Assembly (NCBI GenBank): GCA_022567015.1
Contig: JADFHR010000026.1
Span: forward strand, 1 to 18,257
Source of the DNA: Pseudomonadota bacterium
GTDB taxonomy: Bacteria > Pseudomonadota > Alphaproteobacteria > Rhodospirillales > 2-02-FULL-58-16
Length of the DNA: 18,257 bases
Direction: 5' to 3'
A program made the position numbers and the translations under genes. Positions 1 through 6,932 of this stretch are shown piece after piece. The number at the start of each line of letters is the position of its first letter. The stretch's first letter is position 1. The notes beneath the pieces are model-generated. The model worked only from the letters and a program-made list of their open reading frames with translations. It searched no databases and was not told the DNA's origin.

Positions 1-2
1 GG

Positions 3-101
3 CCCCCCGCATATGGTGTCGGGGGAACACCCCCCGGTGGCCCCCCGGGGGCGGTCATGATACCAGCCGACGACGAAAACCCTAGCACGGATCCGCCCTG
101 A
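3..101 (+). other. possible 3' tail of a gene running off the left edge
   Basis: One plus-strand frame is open from the window edge to a TGA at 99-101 and encodes a Pro/Gly-rich tail ending in IPADDENPSTDPP. Third positions are only moderately G/C-biased and no domain is visible, so this may be chance. It would be convergent with the rhodanese gene, with 25 bases between the two stops. Nothing else is recognisable in the first 126 bases. Confidence 0.2.
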
Positions 102-126
102 GGGCCATCGCGATGGATCGTCGCGG

Positions 127-618
127 CTAGCAATTCGGGCAGGGTTCCACCGGCAGGCCGCGCTTCACCCAGCCGGGGCCGTAGGGCCCGCCGGTAAAGC
201 CTTCCCTGATGTTGAACACCCGGGTGAATCCGGCCTCGCCGAGCACTTTCTGGGCGAAGGTCGAGCGGTTGCCCCGGGCGCAGATGAGGGCGATGGGCTT
301 TTTCAGGTCGCCGTCCACCGCCGCCGCCATCGCCTTGAGAAACCCCTTGAGGCCGCCCGGATCGTGGATGGTCACCCGGCGCGCCCCCCGGGGCACCCCG
401 GTCTGGCGCCACTCCTCGGGCGAGCGCACGTCGATCAGCACGACCTCGCCGGACTCGGTTCGCATATTCGCCTCCTCGGGGGTCATGACGAAGTGGTCCG
501 CGACGGATACCCCGGTGGCGCCGAGAACCAGCGCGCACGCGGCCAGCCCCGCCGCCAGCGCACGCCGTGCGCCTGGGAACAAGCTCGCCACGCGGCTGCC
601 GTGATCCCTGGTGGTCAT
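127..618 (-). CDS. secreted single-domain rhodanese (sulfurtransferase)
   Basis: 163 residues from the ATG at 618, which has GGGAGG about nine bases upstream; a longer upstream reading adds 70 low-complexity residues and is not favoured. Residues 18-40 form a signal peptide (ARRALAAGLAACALVLG), so the protein should act in the periplasm. The rhodanese domain follows: the VVLIDVRSPEEW segment (59-70) and the active-site loop CARGNRS with the persulfide-forming Cys113. The family moves sulfane sulfur between thiols; the substrate here is unknown. The C-terminus is PCPNC (C160, C163), a CxxC that could bind metal or form a disulfide. A terminator separates it from the upstream phn remnant, so it probably has its own promoter. 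Family assignment is firm, role open. Confidence 0.9.
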   Translation of the reverse strand: MTTRDHGSRVASLFPGARRALAAGLAACALVLGATGVSVADHFVMTPEEANMRTESGEVVLIDVRSPEEWRQTGVPRGARRVTIHDPGGLKGFLKAMAAAVDGDLKKPIALICARGNRSTFAQKVLGEAGFTRVFNIREGFTGGPYGPGWVKRGLPVEPCPNC

Positions 619-692
619 AGTTCCGGCCCTCCCGGCGAAGGCGTAACGGTTCAGGCGGATCAAATATGGGTCTTCCCCTGCCCCGGTGGTAG

Positions 693-724
693 CAAAAATG
701 CGCGCCGGGAACCGACGGCGCGCG
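693..724 (-). terminator. rho-independent terminator after the phn remnant
   Basis: On the minus strand, GCGCGCCG and CGGCGCGC form a perfect 8-bp stem (716-723 with 700-707) around an 8-base loop, followed directly by ATTTTTG. It lies 11 bases beyond the phnE-like stop and in that gene's direction. It separates the remnant from the rhodanese gene. Confidence 0.75.
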
Positions 725-726
725 CT

Positions 727-735
727 CCTTGGTAT
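727..735 (-). repeat. isolated ATACCAAGG repeat terminus
   Basis: CCTTGGTAT on the plus strand; read on the minus strand it continues as ATACCAAGGAGCGC, identical over 14 bases to the unit at 14404. It overlaps the phnE-like stop codon and the foot of the terminator. Confidence 0.55.
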
Positions 736-967
736 CAGGTGATGCGCCGGCGCACGGTGGCGGAGACGAACTCGCTCACCACCACCACGCCCAGTATGGC
801 GGCCAGTATCACCGACACTTCGTGCCACGCGAACTGGTTGATGGAAGAATACAGCACTATCCCGATGCCGCCGCCGCCCCCCCGGCCGCGCCGACGACGA
901 ACGTCACCGCGGCGAGCCCGGCGACGCCGGCAAGGAAAGACCGGCGCAAATACGATGACAAATCCAT
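735..967 (-). pseudogene. phnE: phosphonate ABC transporter remnant: Tat leader joined to PhnE-like C-terminus
   Basis: From the ATG at 967 (GGGAAGG nearby) the minus strand encodes MDLSSYLRRSFLAGVAG and a hydrophobic stretch, a twin-arginine leader of the kind seen on PhnD binding proteins. At a run of seven G (877-883) the useful frame changes. The next frame reads GGIGIVLYSSINQFAWHEVS to the stop at 735-737, matching the end of PhnE-type permeases (the GAGGIG-xxLY-xSIxxF region plus a last membrane helix). No single frame spans both parts, so this is a broken gene. Because phnD normally precedes phnE, a deletion joining the start of phnD to the end of phnE is the simplest reading. That is an inference; a lone decayed phnE is the alternative. 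Confidence 0.6.
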
Positions 968-1356
968 GATTACCTTCCCGAACGCGAAATGCGGCGGGAA
1001 TGCCGCGGCCCATCCGCGACCCCGCGCGTTGATTTCGCACGAAAGCGGCCCCCATCCCGTGTGCGGACCGCCCGCGCGGTTCATCTGCTTGATATTTCTG
1101 ACATTTACGGCGGCCTAAATCAATGGCGGCGGCGCCGTTGGCCTGGGTCGTGTTCTCTAACGAGAGTTGGGTCAGCGGCGGGACGCCGATGCCGGCTTCT
1201 ACGCCGACACCGGTCGCAAACCGGCGCATTCGGGCACTTCCGGCTGGTGCCAAAAGCGGACCTTTCCCACCCGCTTATAGATCGTCGGATGTTGGTTAAT
1301 TCTGCATACTTCCCCATCATGCTCTTAAAGGAACAAAGGTCGGGGAGGAGCGGACT
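968..1356. other. intergenic region without a recognisable gene
   Basis: About 390 bases between the phn remnant and the CitE-like gene. Open frames here are short and arginine/proline-rich shadows. The segment 1245-1268 (GCCAAAAGCGGACC core) resembles a degenerate non-coding sequence that I recall as widespread in alphaproteobacteria. The last 100 bases are AT-richer, with no convincing promoter. AGGAGC at 1344-1349 is the ribosome site of the next gene. Confidence 0.5.
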
Positions 1357-2331
1357 ATGAGTTTTTCAAACATCGATCAGGCACCGGCTCGTTTGAACCG
1401 CAGCCAATTGTTTGTTTTGGCCAATCGACCGGAGACCTTCGAGGCCGCCGCAACGTCCGAAGCGGATGTCATCATGTTCGAGATTGAGGATGCGATTCCA
1501 CCGGATGAAAAGCCGCAGGCTCGAAAAAACATTATTGAGGCACTGAATGATATCGACTGGGGCAAGAAATCCATTTCAATGCGGATCAACGGGCTCGACA
1601 CGCCTTACATGTATCGGGACCTCGTGGACATTCTGGAAGCCCCAACCGAACGCCTCGATCTCATTCTCATCCCCAAAGCGGGCACTGCTGCCGACATCTA
1701 CGCTGTCGATATGCTCGTTACGCAGATCGAACAAGCGGCGGGTCGAAAAAAGCCAATCGCGTTCCAAATCATGATCGAGACCGCCCAAGGTATGGCGACC
1801 ATCGACGAGATCGCGGCGGCGAGTCCGCGAAACGACTCGCTTCATCTGGGTGAAAATGATTACGCCACTTCCATCAGGGCCCGCATGAAGGTCGTTGGCG
1901 GACCGAACCCGGATTATCACGTATTGACCGACCCGGACGAAAACGGCACGCGACAACGACACTGGGGAGATATGTGGCATTACGCAATATCGCGCTTGGT
2001 CGTTGCAGCACGTGCCCAAGGCCTCCGTCCCGTCGATGGCCCGTTTCTCGATCCGTCTGATCCCGATGGCTATACGGCCGCTGCAATGCGGGCCGCAGTT
2101 CTCGGCTGTGAAGGGAAATGGGGTAATGATGCCGAGACGATGCGACTGGCGAACGCTGTGTTCTCACCTTCACCTGAAGAAATCGCGCGGGCAAGACGTG
2201 TGCTGGAGGTGGCCGATGAGGCCGTCCGCGCTGGTGGTGGTGTTGCCGTACTCGATAACAAACCAATCTTAATGCCACAGATACGCCATGCTCAGGTTTT
2301 GATTGAGCAAGCGGATATGATCGGTTTGTAG
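1357..2331 (+). CDS. CitE-superfamily lyase resembling L-malyl-CoA/beta-methylmalyl-CoA lyase
   Basis: 324 residues, the usual length of alphaproteobacterial Mcl1. HpcH/HpaI TIM-barrel family; relatives cleave malyl-CoA to glyoxylate and acetyl-CoA, or make the reverse condensation. The sequence aligns from end to end with my memory of Mcl1: NRSQLF, the SMRINGLDTP loop with Arg76, FQIMIETAQG with Glu141, and LGENDYA with Asp168, the arginine and the two Mg ligands. The region GKWGNDAETM replaces the usual GKWAIHPKQ, so a conserved His-Pro is missing and substrate specificity may differ. A GGGAGGAGC ribosome site precedes the ATG. The gene is AT-richer than its neighbours (one 60-base line counts 47% GC against 77% in a line of the oxidoreductase), which suggests transfer. 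It stands alone, so no pathway partner is visible. Confidence 0.88.
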   Translation: MSFSNIDQAPARLNRSQLFVLANRPETFEAAATSEADVIMFEIEDAIPPDEKPQARKNIIEALNDIDWGKKSISMRINGLDTPYMYRDLVDILEAPTERLDLILIPKAGTAADIYAVDMLVTQIEQAAGRKKPIAFQIMIETAQGMATIDEIAAASPRNDSLHLGENDYATSIRARMKVVGGPNPDYHVLTDPDENGTRQRHWGDMWHYAISRLVVAARAQGLRPVDGPFLDPSDPDGYTAAAMRAAVLGCEGKWGNDAETMRLANAVFSPSPEEIARARRVLEVADEAVRAGGGVAVLDNKPILMPQIRHAQVLIEQADMIGL

Positions 2332-2480
2332 TCAGATCCTGCTGCCTACTGCTGTTTCGAAAACCAATGAATACCCGCTTTGGGTCATGTGTGGACCTAA
2401 GCGCCGACCATGAAATTGGTCCGCTCTGCGGGGTAGAACGGACATCGCCACCCGCAACATCGGTTCAAGAGTCCAGGACA

Positions 2481-3278
2481 CTAGCCGCGCGCCTCGAGCA
2501 GCGCCGCCGCCAGTTCCGCGAAGCCGGCGCCGGACGGGGCTTCCGTCACGTACGCCGGCGTGGCGGGCATGCGGTCCTCCACGTCGCGCACGTTGGCGGT
2601 TCCCACCGCATGGGGGAAGAAGGCGAACATGGGCGCGTCGTTGGGGGAGTCGCCGACGAAGACGAAACTGTCCTTCTCGGCGTCGAGGTCGACGGCGAAG
2701 CATTCGGCGAGCATGATCCGCGTCATGGTCAGCTTGTCGTAGGCGCCGAACCAGCCGTTGACATGGATGGAGCTGATCTTGGCGGTGGCGCCCGCGGCGG
2801 TCATCAGGGCGACGATGCGGTCGATGTCGGCGGGCGCCAGGGGCGCCACGTCCTCGCAAAAGTCGATGGCCAGATCGGCCTCGCGGTAGGGCTGGTCCGA
2901 CGCCACCGCCGCCCCCGGCACCTCGCTCAGGATTTCGTTACGCAGCGTCTCCAGCCGGCGCCGGTTGGCGGCCCGTTCCCCGTCCGTGAGGAGGAAGCGC
3001 CTGGTCATTTTGCGCCTGTCGCGGTCATAGCGGAAATAGAACGCCCCGTTCTCGCCGACCACCGCGTCCACCGGCCACAGGCGCGCCATATGGTCGCACC
3101 AGCCGGCCGGGCGCCCGGTGACGGGAACGACTAAAAGGCCGGCGCCGTGGAGGCGTTCCATGGCCGCATACGCCTCGGCGGTCAGCCGCCCGCCGGTGGT
3201 CAGGGTGTCGTCGATATCGGTGAGCACGCCCTTGACCAGGCGGCGCGCCTCCATGGGGAACGCGTCCAGGGGCCGCAT
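2481..3278 (-). CDS. HAD-superfamily phosphatase, Cof-like (subfamily IIB)
   Basis: 265 residues from the ATG at 3278 (GGGAGG about nine bases upstream); the open frame continues upstream only as an antisense shadow of the next gene. All four HAD motifs are present: DIDDTL (nucleophile Asp21, acid/base Asp23), VPVTGR (Thr54), Lys182 in YDKLTM, and GDSPND (Asp210, Asp214). The cap between motifs II and III (about 80-170) is of the size and place of the C2b cap found in Cof, sucrose-phosphate and mannosyl-phosphoglycerate phosphatases. Substrate is probably a sugar phosphate or another small phosphoester, but this cannot be settled here. It is divergent from the CurA-like gene with 186 bases between them. 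An internal Met9 is a possible alternative start. Confidence 0.9.
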   Translation of the reverse strand: MRPLDAFPMEARRLVKGVLTDIDDTLTTGGRLTAEAYAAMERLHGAGLLVVPVTGRPAGWCDHMARLWPVDAVVGENGAFYFRYDRDRRKMTRRFLLTDGERAANRRRLETLRNEILSEVPGAAVASDQPYREADLAIDFCEDVAPLAPADIDRIVALMTAAGATAKISSIHVNGWFGAYDKLTMTRIMLAECFAVDLDAEKDSFVFVGDSPNDAPMFAFFPHAVGTANVRDVEDRMPATPAYVTEAPSGAGFAELAAALLEARG

Positions 3279-3464
3279 GCGCCGTACCCTCCCTCGCCGA
3301 CCGGTTGGAACCGCATGGGCGGCGTCGGCAATTATAGCCGCCACAGGCGGCGCCGCCCGACATTTCCCGGGCGCGGAAGGGCGCCCCTGGGGGTGGACGC
3401 GCACCTCAGCGCCATCTAACGTGCGACCGGTTTTGGAACCCCACAATGCCGGTACCGTGGCGCG

Positions 3465-4475
3465 ATGGCAGACGTAAACCGCCAGTTCCTCCTGAAATCC
3501 CGGCCCGTGGGCCGGATCAGGGAAAGCGACTTCGAATACCGCGAACAGCCGGTACCGGTGCCGGGGGCGGGCCAGGTGCTGGTCCGCAACATCTATCTGT
3601 CGCTCGATCCCGCCATGCGGGGCTGGATGAACCCGGGCCAGTCCTACATCCCGCCGGTCGCAATCGGCGACGTGATGCGCGGCATCACCGTCGGCCGGGT
3701 GGCCGCGTCCAACCACCCCGGCTTCGCCGAGGGCGACATCGCCAGCGGCCTGCTCGGCTGGCAGGACTACGGCGTCGCCGAGGCCAAGCACCTGGAGAAG
3801 GTCTCCCACGGGCTGCCGATGACCGCGTCGCTCAGCGTCCTGGGCCTCACCGGCCGCACCGCCTACTTCGGCCTGCTCGACATCGGAAAGCCGGAGAAAG
3901 GGGAAACGGTGGTGGTCTCCGGGGCGGCCGGCGCCGTCGGCTCCGTGGTCGGCCAGATCGCCAGGCTCAAGGGCTGCCGGGTGGTCGGCATCGCCGGTTC
4001 CCGGGACAAGTGCGCGTGGCTCACCGGCAAGCTGGGGTTCGACGCCGCCGTCGATTACAAGACCGGCGACCTGGAGCGGGACCTGGGTGAACACTGCCCC
4101 AACGGCGTCGACGTCTTCTACGACAACGTCGGCGGCGAGACCCTGGATACGGTGCTGCGCCTGATCAACACCGGCGCCCGCATCGTGATCTGCGGCGCCA
4201 TCTCCGCCTACAACGCCACCGAGCCGGTGCCCGGCCCCTATAACCTGCGCATGCTGCTGGTGAAGCGGGCGCGCATGGAGGGTTTCATCATCTTCGACTA
4301 CCGGGACCGCTACGCCGAGGCGACGGCGCAGCTCGCCCAATGGGTCGAGGAGGGAAAGATCACCTACGCCGAGGACGTGGTGGACGGGCTGGAACAGGCG
4401 CCCAAAGTCATCAACCGCCTGTTCGACGGCGCCAACACCGGCAAGCTGATCATCAGGATTTCCGACGAGCCCTGA
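3465..4475 (+). CDS. NADPH-dependent oxidoreductase, CurA/YncB-like MDR family
   Basis: 336 residues, typical for zinc-free medium-chain reductases of the CurA/YncB/leukotriene-B4 12-hydroxydehydrogenase group, which reduce C=C bonds of enones using NADPH. Seen: the family N-terminus (NRQFLLKSRPVG), YLSLDPAMRGWM near 44-55, a Rossmann nucleotide loop VSGAAGAVGS at 151-160, and FYDNVGGETLD. No structural or catalytic zinc ligands are evident. No clear Shine-Dalgarno sequence precedes the ATG at 3465, so translation may be leaderless or weakly initiated. It is divergent from the HAD phosphatase, with no obvious operator between them. Cytosolic; probably detoxification or housekeeping enone reduction. 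Family sure, substrate unknown. Confidence 0.92.
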   Translation: MADVNRQFLLKSRPVGRIRESDFEYREQPVPVPGAGQVLVRNIYLSLDPAMRGWMNPGQSYIPPVAIGDVMRGITVGRVAASNHPGFAEGDIASGLLGWQDYGVAEAKHLEKVSHGLPMTASLSVLGLTGRTAYFGLLDIGKPEKGETVVVSGAAGAVGSVVGQIARLKGCRVVGIAGSRDKCAWLTGKLGFDAAVDYKTGDLERDLGEHCPNGVDVFYDNVGGETLDTVLRLINTGARIVICGAISAYNATEPVPGPYNLRMLLVKRARMEGFIIFDYRDRYAEATAQLAQWVEEGKITYAEDVVDGLEQAPKVINRLFDGANTGKLIIRISDEP

Positions 4476-4562
4476 GCCGGGCCTCCCGCCCCCGATGCCG
4501 CGGACGGGCGAAAAGGTGGCGGCGCACCGTCAGGGGGAAGTTACCCCACTGCCGCCCGCACC

Positions 4563-5381
4563 TCACTTCCAACCGAAGTTCTCGCTCCACATCTTGACGA
4601 CCTGGTAGGTGTCGCCGTCTTTCTTCAACACGAACTTGCCGGTGTGCTCCGCGTTATTGCTTGAATCGGTGTTGTGGGCCCATGTGTATTCGGCCTCCAC
4701 CTCTATCTGATCACCGGCAGAACCCAGCTTGGTCAGGGTCTTGAGCGTGCCCATTGTGCCGCCTTGACTGGAGGTGGGATGGTCGTAGCTTTGGCCGGGG
4801 CCATCGTAGTATTCCCGTATCGCCTTTATGATTTGCGGGCGGTCCCGCTCGAAATTGATGGACACGGCCGGCGGCGCCGCGAGGCTTGCCTGCTGGTCGG
4901 CTCCGCCCGCCGGGGCCGTTTTTTCCACGGCCTGCTCTTGATCGTCCCCCCCACCTTCTTCTTGCGCCGTGAGAAACATTGCTTTTCCCAGGGACGTGAA
5001 GAATTTCTGGTAGGGTTCGGGATCCGTGACCGGTTTAAGTCCGAAATTCGCATTCGCGCGGACGAGCAACTGTGTCTTCCCTCGCGGCCGCACGCTCACC
5101 GTCATGCGCAACATGTAACGATCGAGTTTGGTTGCGGTGACGGTTCCCAACGTCAGGTCCGCCTTGTCGATGACGAAGTTGAGGTCCTGCATGGTGGCGA
5201 TGACCGTCCGCAGGGTCTTTTCCTTGTCCGTCGTGTCGAAGCTGCGGGTCTGGATGCTGCGCAACTGAACCTGGCTTTGACCGCTGTCGAGCAACGCCTG
5301 CTCGGGTGTCTGACACGCGGCAACCAGAAACCCGCCCAAAAGCGCCACGGCGAAGGCGCGAACCGGCATCGGTTTCCTCAT
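4563..5381 (-). CDS. lipoprotein with paralogous domain plus unknown C-terminal domain
   Basis: 272 residues from the ATG at 5381, which overlaps the previous gene's stop as ATGA (translational coupling). The N-terminus MRKPMPVRAF, a hydrophobic core and lipobox LVAAC show a lipoprotein, probably outer-membrane since no Asp follows the Cys. Residues about 30-145 (QLRSIQTRSFDT ... YQKFFTSLGKAMFLTAQE) are clearly related to the upstream lipoprotein. A Gln/Glu/Ala-rich linker follows, then a C-terminal domain of about 100 residues (IIKAIREYYDGPG ... VVKMWSENFGWK) without relatives I recognise; its IREYY helix and strand-rich pattern faintly suggest an NTF2-like fold. Third gene of a three-lipoprotein operon. 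Function unknown; envelope assembly or a surface complex is a guess from context. Confidence 0.85.
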   Translation of the reverse strand: MRKPMPVRAFAVALLGGFLVAACQTPEQALLDSGQSQVQLRSIQTRSFDTTDKEKTLRTVIATMQDLNFVIDKADLTLGTVTATKLDRYMLRMTVSVRPRGKTQLLVRANANFGLKPVTDPEPYQKFFTSLGKAMFLTAQEEGGGDDQEQAVEKTAPAGGADQQASLAAPPAVSINFERDRPQIIKAIREYYDGPGQSYDHPTSSQGGTMGTLKTLTKLGSAGDQIEVEAEYTWAHNTDSSNNAEHTGKFVLKKDGDTYQVVKMWSENFGWK

Positions 5382-5917
5382 ATCTCGTGCGCCTCCAGGA
5401 AAACGGACTTGGAGAGCTTGGAGAAAAATTCCTGATAGATTTTGGGATCGTTCATCCGTTCCGCTATCGTGATCTGACCGGCGGTATTCCACACGATGCG
5501 CTGGAATGTGATGCGGACCGCGATGCTGTCGCCGCTGTCGCCGATCGGACGCGTCACCAGGGACGCCCGCATCTTCTGAGCCTTATCGATGGGCATGGCG
5601 CCGCCCCCAAGCCCGGCGATTATGATAGCAAAGATCACCTGTCCCGCATTGATGGCGCTACGTTCCTTGGATCCGACGATCAGGCCGAGTTTGGTCTCGC
5701 TTTCGTCGAGGTTGAAACCCAGGTCCTGCAAAAGCAGGGCGGAGGCCGACAACAATTTTGCCTCGTCCCGGGTCTCGAAACGCCGCGTCTGAAGCTGACG
5801 ATCCTTGAGGCTTTCCGGCGAAAGTTGCAGCGCCTCCTTGGGGATGGTTGGCTCGCACCCCGCCAGGATGACTCCGAACACGACGTACAGCGGGATGTGC
5901 CGCGCTATTCGCCGCAT
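5378..5917 (-). CDS. lipoprotein, paralogue of the downstream lipoprotein
   Basis: 179 residues; ATG at 5917 with GGGAGG eight bases upstream. Signal MRRIARHIPLYVVFGVILAGC ends in lipobox LAGC. The motif RQLQTRRFETRDEAKLLSAS matches QLRSIQTRSFDTTDKEKTLR of the next protein, and both end in YQxFFxxLxKxxFLxAxE, so the two arose by duplication. A hydrophobic Gly-rich insertion (VIFAIIIAGLGGGA, around 95-108) is absent from the paralogue and could insert into or cross a membrane. It lies 13 bases after the BamE-like gene and overlaps the next gene by four bases, so the three are one transcript. No function is known to me; the duplicated domain suggests a hetero-oligomer. Confidence 0.85.
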   Translation of the reverse strand: MRRIARHIPLYVVFGVILAGCEPTIPKEALQLSPESLKDRQLQTRRFETRDEAKLLSASALLLQDLGFNLDESETKLGLIVGSKERSAINAGQVIFAIIIAGLGGGAMPIDKAQKMRASLVTRPIGDSGDSIAVRITFQRIVWNTAGQITIAERMNDPKIYQEFFSKLSKSVFLEAHEI

Positions 5918-5930
5918 GGATATGCCTCCC

Positions 5931-6398
5931 TTAGAAACGCGACGTATGGTACGCGAAATCGCGCACCTTTTGGCCCTTGTCGAACTTGATGATTATCGTG
6001 AGCGTCCGTTGGGTCGTCGTCATGGCGCCGGCGGAACTGCCGTAGTACGGCCCCGCGCCACCACCGACGAGGCCCCCACCGACCAAGGCGCCGCCAAGGA
6101 TCAGGGTCGAGATCCCTCCGGAACTCGTGGAGTACACGCGATCCGTCGCGATCTTGTCATAGGTCCAGACCTCGCGCCGCTTCTCGTCCGTCGTCACGAT
6201 GTTGGGCGAACCAAGCACCTCGATCACCTTGGCGCTGGACATGCCGATGCGGATCTCGCGCTGGACCTTGCCGACCGTCAACCGGTCGCCGGCCGGGTCC
6301 TGCACGGCGCGGCGGTGATCCGCAGCGGACATACATCCACTAAGGGCAAATCCCGCCAGCAGAACCGCGAATATCGATTTTGATGGTGACGTGGTCAT
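5931..6398 (-). CDS. BamE/SmpA-like lipoprotein with glycine-zipper segment
   Basis: 155 residues from the ATG at 6398; a longer reading upstream is not supported because the signal peptide (SKSIFAVLLAGFALSGC) begins just after this Met. Lipobox LSGC. The BamE/SmpA/OmlA-like core is VGKVQREIRIGMSSAKVIEV then LGSPNIV, continuing to REVWTYDKIA. A segment LILGGALVGGGLVGGGAG of glycine-zipper type interrupts the core, and the end TLTIIIKFDKGQKVRDFAYH completes it. True BamE is shorter (about 110 residues in E. coli) and lacks the Gly-rich stretch, so this is a relative, not necessarily the Bam subunit. First gene of the three-lipoprotein operon, which links its role to the two following lipoproteins. 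Confidence 0.88.
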   Translation of the reverse strand: MTTSPSKSIFAVLLAGFALSGCMSAADHRRAVQDPAGDRLTVGKVQREIRIGMSSAKVIEVLGSPNIVTTDEKRREVWTYDKIATDRVYSTSSGGISTLILGGALVGGGLVGGGAGPYYGSSAGAMTTTQRTLTIIIKFDKGQKVRDFAYHTSRF

Positions 6399-6932
6399 CC
6401 TCCGGAACCCCCTAAACCGAAGCGAACACGTATCACGAGATTTAAAGCATCGCATAAGTCGTGCATCATATAAAGACATTTGATCTCGACTAGTTCGCCT
6501 CTCGATTGTTCCCTCGCATTCCGCCCGATCGACGGATTTGCACACAAAGAGGTGCGCACGCGCCCATGGGAACGGCGCGAACCGGAAATTCAAAATTTTT
6601 GGAGTTCCGAAGGGACCACCTGGCGGTAGCTTCCCGCCCCCGACGCCACGGGCGGACGTTCGAGCCCGCGGGCGACGCCCGGTAATCAGTTATTGCGGTC
6701 CGGACTTGCGCTGGCGGTGCACGGATTTTCCGCGGAATCGTCAATCACCTCATCTTTGGCCTGCTGGAAGCCGAGCAAACCGTTCAGCGGTGAACGGGAC
6801 ACGCCGTCCCCGCGGCGGCGGAAAAGCGTTTCGGATTTAACCGGACACGGTTCCTTGGTATCGTTTCCCAACCCGATCCGCGCCGCCCGGGAGGCGCCGG
6901 CCGCCACTCCGCCCAAGGGGAAAGACCGATCC
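6399..6932. other. 534-base divergent intergenic region
   Basis: Separates the lipoprotein operon from the TPR gene. Frames here are short and biased toward Arg/Pro, with no credible protein. The part at 6410-6540 is AT-richer and probably carries the lipoprotein promoter. Near the right end are a small hairpin (GGGAC/GTCCC, 6797-6811) and one copy of the CCTTGGTAT repeat at 6853-6861. AAGGGGAAAG at 6915-6924 is the ribosome site of the TPR gene. No RNA gene was recognised. Confidence 0.5.
6853..6861 (-). repeat. isolated ATACCAAGG repeat terminus
   Basis: CCTTGGTAT in the long gap before the TPR gene, 72 bases from its start. On the minus strand it reads GATACCAAGGAACC. Only the nonamer and the following purines match the family. 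Confidence 0.4.

Noticed and set aside
1085..1253. 5' continuation of the phnE-like frame up to 1253
   Set aside because: It shows no permease similarity and no membrane-segment pattern before the G7 tract.
3279..4340. Upstream extension of the HAD phosphatase to a 619-residue minus-strand protein
   Set aside because: The extension lies opposite the well-conserved CurA-like gene and has low-complexity composition; HAD family features begin only after 3278.
4476..4562. Terminator between the convergent CurA-like gene and the lipoprotein operon
   Set aside because: Only a short GGGG/CCCC hairpin without a T-run was found; not enough to call.
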